Part shown: one piece after another, positions 51,587 to 59,463 of the stretch
How the letters are laid out: every line of letters starts with the position of its first letter
Numbering within the stretch: the first letter of the stretch is position 1
Source: an uncultured Bacilli bacterium
GTDB taxonomy: Bacteria; Bacillota_I; Bacilli_A; RF39; UBA660
DNA: 64,000 nt
Reading direction: 5' to 3'
NCBI GenBank assembly: GCA_910577505.1
Contig: CAJTLN010000005.1
Location: forward strand, 1 to 64,000
The notes under the pieces: model-generated
What the model saw: only the letters and a program-made list of their open reading frames with translations
What the model was told of the DNA's origin: nothing
Databases searched by the model: none
Position numbers and translations under genes: made by a program

Positions 51587-52147
51587 ATGAATATTGGAAT
51601 AGATATTGATGATACAATTACTAATACATATGAAACTTTAATTCCTATAATAACAATGAAATATGGAATGCGTTTTGATAAGTTATTAAAGCAAAATCCT
51701 TCATATAGTATGTTACATAATGTTTTACCTGATTTTAAGTCTTTTGTTTTAGATAATTATACGACTATGGCAAAGATGGTTCCTTTAAAAACAGGAGTTG
51801 TTGATGTTTTAAATAAACTAAAAGAAGATGGACATAAAATTATTTTTATTTCAGCAAGAAATAATATAGAATATAATAATCCTTACGATATTAGTTTAAA
51901 TTATTTAAAAGCAAATAATATTCCATTTGATAAATTGATTGTTAATGTTAAAGATAAAGCAAAGGAATGTATATTACAAGATATAGATTTGTTTATAGAT
52001 GATAATACAAAAAATTGTAAAGCAGTAAAAAGTAAAGGAATTGAGACTCTTCAGTTTGGTACTATATTTACGCCAAGAAACAAACATTTAAAAAGAGTTA
52101 ATACTTGGGAAGAAGTATATAGTCAAGTTCAAGAAATGTTCGCTTAA
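51587..52147 (+). CDS. HAD-superfamily 5'-nucleotidase (NT5C-like)
   Basis: 186-residue HAD phosphatase. IGIDIDDTITNTYE (Asp5 and Asp7 catalytic pair), FISARNN (motif II) and DLFIDDNTKN (motif IV) are complete. The size and pattern fit the NT5C/5'(3')-deoxyribonucleotidase group. ATG 51587 follows GGGTGAGA; the longer frame upstream includes the terminator of the previous unit and is rejected. Confidence 0.8.
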   Translation: MNIGIDIDDTITNTYETLIPIITMKYGMRFDKLLKQNPSYSMLHNVLPDFKSFVLDNYTTMAKMVPLKTGVVDVLNKLKEDGHKIIFISARNNIEYNNPYDISLNYLKANNIPFDKLIVNVKDKAKECILQDIDLFIDDNTKNCKAVKSKGIETLQFGTIFTPRNKHLKRVNTWEEVYSQVQEMFA

Positions 52148-52172
52148 AGAATAGTTTTTACTATTCTTTTTA
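52146..52172 (+). terminator. Intrinsic terminator starting inside the stop codon
   Basis: AAAGAATAG (52146-52154) / CTATTCTTT (52161-52169) then T's. TGTTATAAT (52175-52183) for the next gene follows. Confidence 0.8.
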
Positions 52173-52200
52173 TTTGTTATAATTAATAGAGGTGATAAAT

Positions 52201-53172
52201 ATGATAATTCCAGAATATTTAAATAATGGTGATACAGTTGGAATAACTGCTTGTAGTTGTGGAGTATTAAAGAAGATAGATAAATTTGAAAAAACACTTA
52301 TAAATCTAAATAAATATGGTTTTAATGTTGTTGAAACTGATAATGTTAGAACTGGTGGAGATGTTAGTAGTAATGCAGTTACAAGAGCAAAAGAGTTAGA
52401 AAGCTTATTTTTAAATAAAGATGTAAAAATGGTAGCAGTTGCACGTGGTGGAGATTATTTGTTTGAGATGTTAGAGATGGTAGATTTTTCTATACTTGCT
52501 AATAATCCTAAATGGTTTGCTGGTAGTAGTGATCCAACTAGTTTACTTTATATACTTACAACAAAATATGATATGGCAACTATTTATAGTCCTTGTAATA
52601 TGACTGGATTAGATGAAAAAAATTTACATGAATCATATTTAAATTACTTTAAAATATTAAAAGGCAATTTAATTAAACAATATAAATCATATAAGTGTGA
52701 AGTTGAATCTTTTAGTGATGATTTGAGTAAAGATAATGAGTGGATTAATATTAATGGAGATGTTAATCAAGAAGGAATTTTAATAGGTGGATGCTTAGAT
52801 GTGCTAAAAGATTTGATTGGCACAAAATATGATGTAACTGAAAAATTTTTAGAAAAATATAAGAATGAAGGTTTTATTTGGTATTTTGATGTGTTTGCTA
52901 AAAGTAATATCGATTTATATAATACTTTACTACAATTTAAATATGCTGGTTGGTTTAAATATGCTAAAGCTATTTTGATCGGAAAGATATGTATTTCTGA
53001 AAGTTTTGGAGATATTAGTTATGAAGAATTAATAAAGAAAGCGTTACCAAATATTCCAGTTGTTTATAAGTTTGATGTTGGACATGTAAAACCATCTTTT
53101 ACAATGATTAATGGAATGAAAGTAAGAGTTGTTAGTAATAAAACTGAAGGTAGCTTAGAGTATATTAAATAA
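52201..53172 (+). CDS. S66 family LD-carboxypeptidase (LdcA/MccF-like)
   Basis: 323-residue serine peptidase of family S66. WFAGSSDPTSLL carries the nucleophile Ser (about residue 110), and DVGHVKPSF near the C-terminus gives the catalytic His; a Glu is in between (GGCLDVLKDL region). LdcA enzymes trim the tetrapeptide of recycled peptidoglycan, MccF gives microcin C resistance. GTGATAAAT precedes ATG 52201 with AGAGGTGA as ribosome site. The sequence looks closer to the MccF-like branch (inference). Confidence 0.85.
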   Translation: MIIPEYLNNGDTVGITACSCGVLKKIDKFEKTLINLNKYGFNVVETDNVRTGGDVSSNAVTRAKELESLFLNKDVKMVAVARGGDYLFEMLEMVDFSILANNPKWFAGSSDPTSLLYILTTKYDMATIYSPCNMTGLDEKNLHESYLNYFKILKGNLIKQYKSYKCEVESFSDDLSKDNEWININGDVNQEGILIGGCLDVLKDLIGTKYDVTEKFLEKYKNEGFIWYFDVFAKSNIDLYNTLLQFKYAGWFKYAKAILIGKICISESFGDISYEELIKKALPNIPVVYKFDVGHVKPSFTMINGMKVRVVSNKTEGSLEYIK

Positions 53173-53194
53173 TATTTATTTAAGAAAATAATGG

Positions 53195-53228
53195 AGATTA
53201 TTAAAAAAAATTAAAATAATCTTTTTTT
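53195..53228 (+). terminator. Intrinsic terminator after the S66 gene
   Basis: AGATTATT (53195-53202) / AATAATCT (53215-53222) followed by a T-run. Confidence 0.7.
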
Positions 53229-53229
53229 C

Positions 53230-53278
53230 TTGAATATGATTTAGATAGGGGTTATAATGATATGGTTCGGTAACGAAC
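53230..53278 (+). promoter_or_regulatory. MarR-controlled promoter with operator
   Basis: TTGAAT (53230-53235), 17-base spacer, TATAAT (53253-53258), then the inverted repeat GTTCGGTAACGAAC (53265-53278) at the expected transcription start. The position of this palindrome suggests autorepression by the MarR protein encoded next. Confidence 0.7.
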
Positions 53279-53294
53279 TAATGAGGTGAGTGAA

Positions 53295-53726
53295 GTGCAG
53301 AATTCTTCAATAATGGTAGAATTTAATGAAGTAAATATGGAAATATTTAAGAAGGTATCAGCAAGGTACAAGGAATTAGGATTAGATGTAACTCCAGTCC
53401 ATAGTAGAATAATAATGTTCTTATATGATAGTGATAGATTAGTATGTCAAAAAGATATTGAGAGGTTTGTATCATGTAATAAATCAACAATGTCATCAAT
53501 TTTGAATACAATGGAAAAGAAAGACTTAATAATTAGAGTTGATTCTTCAGAAGATTCAAGAATGAAGATTATTAAGTTAACTGATAAGTCTAAAAAAATA
53601 GCTGATGTTCTTAGAAATGATAAAGAAAAAATAGATGAGTTATTAAACTTGAATATATCAGAAGAAGAATATGCAGAATTCAATCGCATTTTGAATAAAA
53701 TAAGGAAAAATATAGAAAGGATATAA
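53295..53726 (+). CDS. MarR-family transcriptional regulator
   Basis: 143-residue winged-helix regulator. LVCQKDIERFVSCNKSTMSSILNTMEKKDLI is the MarR recognition helix region and VDSSEDSRMKIIKLTDK the wing with the conserved Asp-Ser-Arg. GTG 53295 is preceded by GAGGTG at six bases; the longer GTG 53286 overlaps that site. The gene directly precedes two ABC exporter genes, so it probably represses its own operon and is released by an exported compound (inference). Confidence 0.88.
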   Translation: MQNSSIMVEFNEVNMEIFKKVSARYKELGLDVTPVHSRIIMFLYDSDRLVCQKDIERFVSCNKSTMSSILNTMEKKDLIIRVDSSEDSRMKIIKLTDKSKKIADVLRNDKEKIDELLNLNISEEEYAEFNRILNKIRKNIERI

Positions 53727-53728
53727 AA

Positions 53729-55480
53729 ATGGGAAAGTTATTTAAAAATTTAAGAAAAAAAGAAATAATTGGTATTTTAATAGCTTTAGTACTTATTATT
53801 GTCCAAGTATGGTTAGAGTTAACCATGCCTGATTATATGAGTGAGATTACAAGACTTGTTCAAACTGAAGGAAGTTTGATGAAAGATATAATTAGAGAAG
53901 GTGCATTGATGTTAGGGTGTGCTTTTGGTAGTTTAGTTGCTTCTGTTATAGTTTGTTATTTAGCGGCGAATATTGCATCAAGTTTTGCAACAACTATAAG
54001 ATCTAAAATATTTAGAAAAATCCAAGAATTTGGTACTGAAGAAATTAAGAAATTTTCAACTAGTAGTTTAATTACTAGAACAACTAATGATGTTACGCAA
54101 GTCGATATGATTATTGGTATGGGACTTCAAATGATGGTTAAAGCTCCGATAATGGCTGTATGGGCAGTTTTAAAAATACTTAATAAAGGATTGGAATGGA
54201 GCATTTTAACTGGTGCTTGTGTGGCAATTCTCTTAACTACGGTAATTATTATATTAATAATAGTTTTACCAAGATTTGAGCGTGTTCAAAAATTAATCGA
54301 TAGAATTAATGGGGTTACTAGAGAAAATTTAACTGGTATTAGAGTAATTAGAGCATTTAATGCCGAACAATTTCAACAAGATAGATTTGAAGAAGTTAAT
54401 AAAGATTTAACTAATCAACAATTATTTAATCAAAGAACGTTTGCAACAATGATGCCAATGATGAATTTAGTTATGCATGGTTTGACTTTGGGGATTTATA
54501 TTATTGGAGCAATTTTAATTTTAAAAGCTGGAATGGTTGATAAGATAACATTGTTTAGTAATATGATTGTATTTTCAAGTTATGGAATGCAAGTTATAAT
54601 GTCATTTTTGATGTTAGCAATGATATTTATGATGGTTCCAAGAGCTCAAATATCTGCACGAAGAATTAATGAAATATTAGATGAAGAAGTAAGTGTTATT
54701 GATGGAACATTTAATGGTGAAACAAAAGAAACTGGTACTATTGAATTTAAAAATGTTAGTTTTAAATATCCAGATGCTGATGAATATTTATTAAAAGACA
54801 TTTCATTTAAAGCTGAAAAGGGTGAAACTATTGCATTTATTGGTTCAACAGGTAGTGGTAAATCTAGTTTAATTAATTTAATTCCTAGATTCTATGATGC
54901 TACTAAGGGAGAAGTTTTAGTAGATGGAATTAATGTAAAAAAATATAGATTAGATGCTTTAAATAATAAAATTGGATATGTTCCACAAAAAGCAGTAATG
55001 TTTACTGGTACAGTAAGTGAGAATGTTTCATATGGAGATAATGGTAAACCAGAACCAACTATCGAAAAGATAAAAGAAGCTGTTAAAGTCGCACAGGGAG
55101 CTGATTTTGTCGAAAAAATGGATGGAGCATATGATGCGCATATAGCTCGTGGTGGTACTAATGTTTCTGGTGGTCAAAAGCAAAGACTAAGTATTGCAAG
55201 AGCAATAGCAAGAGATCCAGAAATTTATATATTTGATGATTCTTTTTCAGCATTAGATTATAAAACTGATGCAGTATTGAGAAAAGAACTTAAAAATTAT
55301 ACAAAAAATGCGACAAGTGTTATTGTTGCACAAAGAATTGGTACAATTATGAATGCTGATAAAATTATTGTTTTGGATAAAGGTGAATGTGTTGGTATTG
55401 GAACACATAAAGAATTATTAAAGAATTGTGATGTATATAAAGAAATAGCATTGTCACAATTAAGTGAGGAGGAATTATAG
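53729..55480 (+). CDS. ABC exporter, subunit A of a heterodimer (degenerate ATP site)
   Basis: 583-residue ABC exporter half with six membrane helices and an NBD. It has Walker A GSTGSGKSS, signature VSGGQKQRLS and Walker B IYIFDDSFSALD, in which the catalytic Glu is replaced by Asp. The switch is AQRIGTI (Gln in place of the usual His). These changes mark it as the non-catalytic half of an LmrCD/BmrCD-type heterodimer. It begins two bases after the MarR gene. Confidence 0.93.
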   Translation: MGKLFKNLRKKEIIGILIALVLIIVQVWLELTMPDYMSEITRLVQTEGSLMKDIIREGALMLGCAFGSLVASVIVCYLAANIASSFATTIRSKIFRKIQEFGTEEIKKFSTSSLITRTTNDVTQVDMIIGMGLQMMVKAPIMAVWAVLKILNKGLEWSILTGACVAILLTTVIIILIIVLPRFERVQKLIDRINGVTRENLTGIRVIRAFNAEQFQQDRFEEVNKDLTNQQLFNQRTFATMMPMMNLVMHGLTLGIYIIGAILILKAGMVDKITLFSNMIVFSSYGMQVIMSFLMLAMIFMMVPRAQISARRINEILDEEVSVIDGTFNGETKETGTIEFKNVSFKYPDADEYLLKDISFKAEKGETIAFIGSTGSGKSSLINLIPRFYDATKGEVLVDGINVKKYRLDALNNKIGYVPQKAVMFTGTVSENVSYGDNGKPEPTIEKIKEAVKVAQGADFVEKMDGAYDAHIARGGTNVSGGQKQRLSIARAIARDPEIYIFDDSFSALDYKTDAVLRKELKNYTKNATSVIVAQRIGTIMNADKIIVLDKGECVGIGTHKELLKNCDVYKEIALSQLSEEEL

Positions 55481-57643
55481 ATGCCAAGACCAGGTGGACG
55501 TAGAGTTCAGGAAAAATCAAAGGATTTCTTTGGTTCAATGAAAAGACTAATAAGCAATCTTAAGCCTTGGAAAATACTAATGGGTATAGCATTAGTTTTA
55601 GCTATGATTAGTGCAATTTTATCTTTAATTGCTCCTAATAAATTATCAGATTTTGCTGATGAAATAAGTGCTGGATTAGTTCCGAAGACTGAAATGTTTG
55701 AAGTTATAAGTGAAAAAATGTTTGCAAATTTTAGAGAAGATAAGATGCAAGCTAAAGTTAACGATATCTTGATATCTGAAGAAATATCTGAAGAAGATAA
55801 AACGGTATTTATGAACAGTTTACAAGTAATACAAAATGCAAATGATGAAAATAAAAGTAAATTATTCTTATCAATGCCTGAATCTATATTAAAAGTATTA
55901 TTTGAAGATATAGTAGTAGATGGTGTTAGTATAAGTGTACAAGATCAAATTGATATGATTAATTTATTATCAGATATGGGAGATGAAACTGGTACAGAGA
56001 ATGCTTTAAAGATAATGGATGAATTACCAAAGTCAGTTTATAGTGTTATAGAACCAGAAATGAATGTTAAAAGAATAAAGAACATTGCTATATTTATGGG
56101 AATTTTATATATTGTAAGTTCTTTATTTAGCTATATTCAGAGTTTATCTATGACTCATGTCTCAAATAATTTTGCTAGAAAATTAAGAACGAGTGTAAGT
56201 AGTAAGATTAATACATTACCTCTTAAATATTTTGATACTCATGAAACAGGGGATGTATTATCTAGAATAACTAATGATATTGATACAATTGCACAAAATT
56301 TAAATAATAGTTTATCTACTTTAGTAAGTAGCTCAACGTTATTTATAGGGTCAATATTTATGATGTTTTATACTAACTGGGTAATGGCAATTACTGCAAT
56401 AGTTGCTAGTATGGTAGGATTTATGTTTATGTTTGGAATCCTTGGAAAGTCACAAAAATACTTTAATGAAAATCAAAGAGCTTTAGGTGAATTAAATGGT
56501 TATATCGAAGAGAATTATTCAGGACATAATGTAGTTAAAGCTTATAATGGTGTTAAAGATGCGCTTAATGATTTTGAAAAGCTTAATAATGATTTATATG
56601 AAGCCAAGAGAAAGAGTATTTTCTTATCTGGAACAATGCAACCTTTAATGGGATTTATTGGTAACCTAGGTTATGTTGCAGTATGTATTGTTGGTGCATT
56701 GTTAACAATGAATGGATATATTTCATTTGGTGTTATAGTAGCATTTATGATTTATGTAAGATTATTTACTAATCCTTTATCACAAATTGCCCAAGCTATG
56801 ACAAATTTACAATCAACAGCAGCAGCTTCAGAAAGAGTCTTTGAATTCTTAGATGAAAAAGAGATGAGTAATCAAAAGAATATTGTAAGAAGACTTGATC
56901 GTTCTAAGGTTAAGGGAAATATATCTTTCAATCATGTTAAGTTTGGTTATGATAAAAAACGTATGATTATTAAAGATTTTAGTGTAGATGTTAAACCAGG
57001 TCAGAAGATAGCGATTGTTGGACCAACTGGTGCTGGTAAGACTACTATGGTAAACTTACTTATGAAGTTTTATGAGATAAATGAAGGAGACATTTTAATT
57101 GATGGTGTTTCAGCAAAAGATTTATCAAGAGAAAATATTCACGAATTATTTTGTATGGTATTACAAGATACTTGGTTATTTGAAGGAACCATAGCTGATA
57201 ATTTACGTTTTAATAAGAAAAATGTAAGTGATGAAGAGATTATGGAAGCTTGTAAGGTAGTTGGAATTGATCACTTTGTTAAAACATTACCTGGTGGATT
57301 AAATGCAATGTTAGGTGATACTGATACGGTAAGTCAAGGACAAAAGCAGTTATTTACAATTGCTCGTGGTATGCTTGAAGATGCTCCATTCTTAATTTTA
57401 GATGAAGCAACAAGCAACGTTGATACCAGAACTGAAGAATTAGTTCAAAAAGCTATGGATAAGTTAACAGAAGGAAGAACATCTTTTATTATTGCACATA
57501 GATTATCAACAATTAAGAATGCTGATTTAATACTTGTTATGAATGAAGGTAATATAATTGAACAAGGTACACATGATGAATTGATGAATCAGAAAGGTTT
57601 CTATGCTAATTTATATAATAGTCAATTTGAAAAATTAAGTTAA
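55481..57643 (+). CDS. ABC exporter, subunit B of a heterodimer with large extracellular insert
   Basis: 720-residue partner subunit. Walker A GPTGAGKTT, Walker B FLILDEATSNVD (catalytic Glu) and IIAHRLSTI (switch His) are intact, but the signature is VSQGQKQ in place of LSGGQ, as expected of the subunit that completes the degenerate site. Between the first two membrane helices there is an insert of about 130 residues (about 60-190) that should be extracellular. Starts at the base after the stop of subunit A (AGTGAGGAGGAATTAT upstream). Predicted multidrug or peptide exporter. Confidence 0.93.
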   Translation: MPRPGGRRVQEKSKDFFGSMKRLISNLKPWKILMGIALVLAMISAILSLIAPNKLSDFADEISAGLVPKTEMFEVISEKMFANFREDKMQAKVNDILISEEISEEDKTVFMNSLQVIQNANDENKSKLFLSMPESILKVLFEDIVVDGVSISVQDQIDMINLLSDMGDETGTENALKIMDELPKSVYSVIEPEMNVKRIKNIAIFMGILYIVSSLFSYIQSLSMTHVSNNFARKLRTSVSSKINTLPLKYFDTHETGDVLSRITNDIDTIAQNLNNSLSTLVSSSTLFIGSIFMMFYTNWVMAITAIVASMVGFMFMFGILGKSQKYFNENQRALGELNGYIEENYSGHNVVKAYNGVKDALNDFEKLNNDLYEAKRKSIFLSGTMQPLMGFIGNLGYVAVCIVGALLTMNGYISFGVIVAFMIYVRLFTNPLSQIAQAMTNLQSTAAASERVFEFLDEKEMSNQKNIVRRLDRSKVKGNISFNHVKFGYDKKRMIIKDFSVDVKPGQKIAIVGPTGAGKTTMVNLLMKFYEINEGDILIDGVSAKDLSRENIHELFCMVLQDTWLFEGTIADNLRFNKKNVSDEEIMEACKVVGIDHFVKTLPGGLNAMLGDTDTVSQGQKQLFTIARGMLEDAPFLILDEATSNVDTRTEELVQKAMDKLTEGRTSFIIAHRLSTIKNADLILVMNEGNIIEQGTHDELMNQKGFYANLYNSQFEKLS

Positions 57644-57666
57644 GAGAGTTTTTACTCTCTTTTTTT
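57642..57666 (+). terminator. Terminator starting in the stop codon
   Basis: AAGAGAGT (57642-57649) / ACTCTCTT (57654-57661) then T-run; the next promoter begins two bases later. Confidence 0.85.
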
Positions 57667-57667
57667 A

Positions 57668-57676
57668 TGGTATAAT
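57668..57676 (+). promoter_or_regulatory. Extended -10 promoter TGGTATAAT
   Basis: Directly after the terminator T-run; the ATG of the next gene lies 18 bases downstream, so the leader is only about 11 bases. Confidence 0.6.
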
Positions 57677-57693
57677 GATTATGGTGATAATAG

Positions 57694-58458
57694 ATGAAAG
57701 TATTAAGTAGTGGAACATATAAAGGAGTACGCAGTTATAATGCTGATATAATTGGTTTACTTGATGATATGTATTATGTATGTGATGGTTCGACTGCTGT
57801 ATTTGATGATAATAAGTTTTTTGATACTGGAGACTTGTTAGAATATATGAGGCTTTTAAATAAAAATATTAAGAATGAATCTGATATAAAAAGTGATTTA
57901 AAGAAGGCGATAAGATTAAGTAATCAGTATTTAGTTGGTATGGAGAAATATCATGAATATGAACTTCCTACATATACTATTGCAGTTGTTAAAGATTTAG
58001 GAGTAATGATAGAATATTATATTCTTTGTGATACTTTAATATCGATATTATATAAAGATGGACATGTTGAGAATATTCAAGATAGAAGAATTGATTCAGT
58101 TAAGGATTTTTGTCGTGCTAAAAGAAGAGAGATACTTGCTAATACTAATTTAAGTGAAGATGAAAGAATGAAATTATTGCTTGAAAATGAACAAGTTACG
58201 AGAATGAAAGCAAATGCAGAAGATGGTTTTCCAGTAGGTTCTACTAAAGAAGATAGCATTGATTTGGGTTTTATCGGAATTATTGATAAAAGTAAAGTTG
58301 ATAGAATACTAATATGTTCAGATGGTTACTATGATAGTGAAGATGTTATGCCATCAACTGTTGAAGATTTTGAATTATCATATGTTGAAAATAGAGTACA
58401 AGAAATACTTAGTCATGATAAAAGAGATGATATGACTTATATATTATTAGAAGTTTAA
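57694..58458 (+). CDS. PP2C-like protein phosphatase family protein
   Basis: 254-residue protein of the PP2C/SpoIIE phosphatase fold. The metal-binding acidic residues can be seen in VCDGSTAVF (motif with Asp), an internal CDTLISIL and the late ICSDGYYD and RDDMTYILL, which is the PP2C end motif (DDxT). The first motif (usually SxGxxR...N.D) is present as SGTYKGVRSYNAD. It is probably a soluble regulatory phosphatase; target unknown. Confidence 0.75.
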   Translation: MKVLSSGTYKGVRSYNADIIGLLDDMYYVCDGSTAVFDDNKFFDTGDLLEYMRLLNKNIKNESDIKSDLKKAIRLSNQYLVGMEKYHEYELPTYTIAVVKDLGVMIEYYILCDTLISILYKDGHVENIQDRRIDSVKDFCRAKRREILANTNLSEDERMKLLLENEQVTRMKANAEDGFPVGSTKEDSIDLGFIGIIDKSKVDRILICSDGYYDSEDVMPSTVEDFELSYVENRVQEILSHDKRDDMTYILLEV

Positions 58459-58501
58459 AAGATTTAGTATATAGCAAAGAGTTATAAACATCTTTTTTAT
58501 A

Positions 58502-58510
58502 TGGTATAAT
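58502..58510 (+). promoter_or_regulatory. Extended -10 promoter TGGTATAAT
   Basis: 25 bases before the next start codon. A weak hairpin with T-run precedes it (AAAGAT/ATCTTTTTT, about 58456-58496). Confidence 0.55.
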
Positions 58511-58534
58511 AGTTATATTGAATAGAGTGATGTA

Positions 58535-59371
58535 ATGAAAAAGTTAAAAGAAGAAACAGAAATTATAGAAGATAAAGGTAAAGATAAAAAAATATATAAG
58601 ATATTTATATGGATTTTAATAGTTTTAATTTCTTTGATTGGCATTTTCTTTTTAGCAACATATATTAGATGGAATGCTGAAATTAAAGATAAGAATGAAA
58701 TTTTATATTATAAGCAAGAAGAAATAAAAATTGATAGTTTAAAAGATTTTTATGGTAGTGAAGTAGAATTAAATATAAATGATAACGAAGCATTATTAAT
58801 GTATTGTAGTAGTAAGTATGGAGGAACTTGTGTTACAGGAGATTTTTCAAATAGTATTGAAAATTTGTTTAGAAATCCATATGTTATTGTAAATGTTGTT
58901 ATTTTACTTGATTTAGTTTTATTATATTTTATTCTTAAAGATAAAAATATTGGTATTATAAAAGTATATGTTATAAGTACTATTATATTATTGTATGGAT
59001 GTTATGGTATAGGATTACAAATTTATAAATATGCAGATTATTATAAGCTAGTAAATGATTCGGAATATTTAACTAATGGAATTATTTATAAAGGTTTAAA
59101 AACTAATAATAATAAATATTTTAAACCGGTTGTATCTTATGATATTGATAGTAATAATTATAAAGTATATGTTAACTATGATGTTAAAGGTACTATAGAT
59201 AGTAAAATTGATGAAAAGATTACTCTATATTATGATAATAAGAATTATGAAAATGTAACTCCTAAAAGAAATTTTGTAGGGTATGTATTGCCTTTGATAG
59301 TAAGTATTATTACTTTTGCATTGGGAATATTTTATATGACATTACTTAAAGTTAAGAAAGAAGAGAAATAG
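58535..59371 (+). CDS. DUF3592-like four-helix membrane protein
   Basis: 278-residue membrane protein with a basic cytoplasmic start, about four membrane helices (about 25-45, 112-135, 140-160, 248-270) and a beta domain between the last two (NGIIYKGLKTNNNKYFKPVVSYDIDSNN...), the pattern of DUF3592. ATG 58535 is near GAGTGATG. The last codons lie in the left arm of the terminator. Together with the 48.5 kb gene this is the second DUF3592-type protein here. Confidence 0.7.
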   Translation: MKKLKEETEIIEDKGKDKKIYKIFIWILIVLISLIGIFFLATYIRWNAEIKDKNEILYYKQEEIKIDSLKDFYGSEVELNINDNEALLMYCSSKYGGTCVTGDFSNSIENLFRNPYVIVNVVILLDLVLLYFILKDKNIGIIKVYVISTIILLYGCYGIGLQIYKYADYYKLVNDSEYLTNGIIYKGLKTNNNKYFKPVVSYDIDSNNYKVYVNYDVKGTIDSKIDEKITLYYDNKNYENVTPKRNFVGYVLPLIVSIITFALGIFYMTLLKVKKEEK

Positions 59372-59395
59372 TAGATTAATGCTTTTCTCTTTTAT
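59361..59395 (+). terminator. Terminator with left arm inside the coding region
   Basis: AAGAGAAA (59361-59368, encoding the last residues before TAG 59369-59371) pairs with TTTCTCTT (59384-59391). Confidence 0.65.
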
Positions 59396-59406
59396 TTTGT
59401 AATAAA

Positions 59407-59435
59407 TTGATTTCATATATATATTTTGGTATAAT
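59407..59435 (+). promoter_or_regulatory. Promoter of the DUF2207 operon
   Basis: TTGATT (59407-59412), 17-base spacer, TGGTATAAT ending at 59435. Confidence 0.65.
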
Positions 59436-59463
59436 TTAATAATAGGATAGTGGGTTGGTTAAC

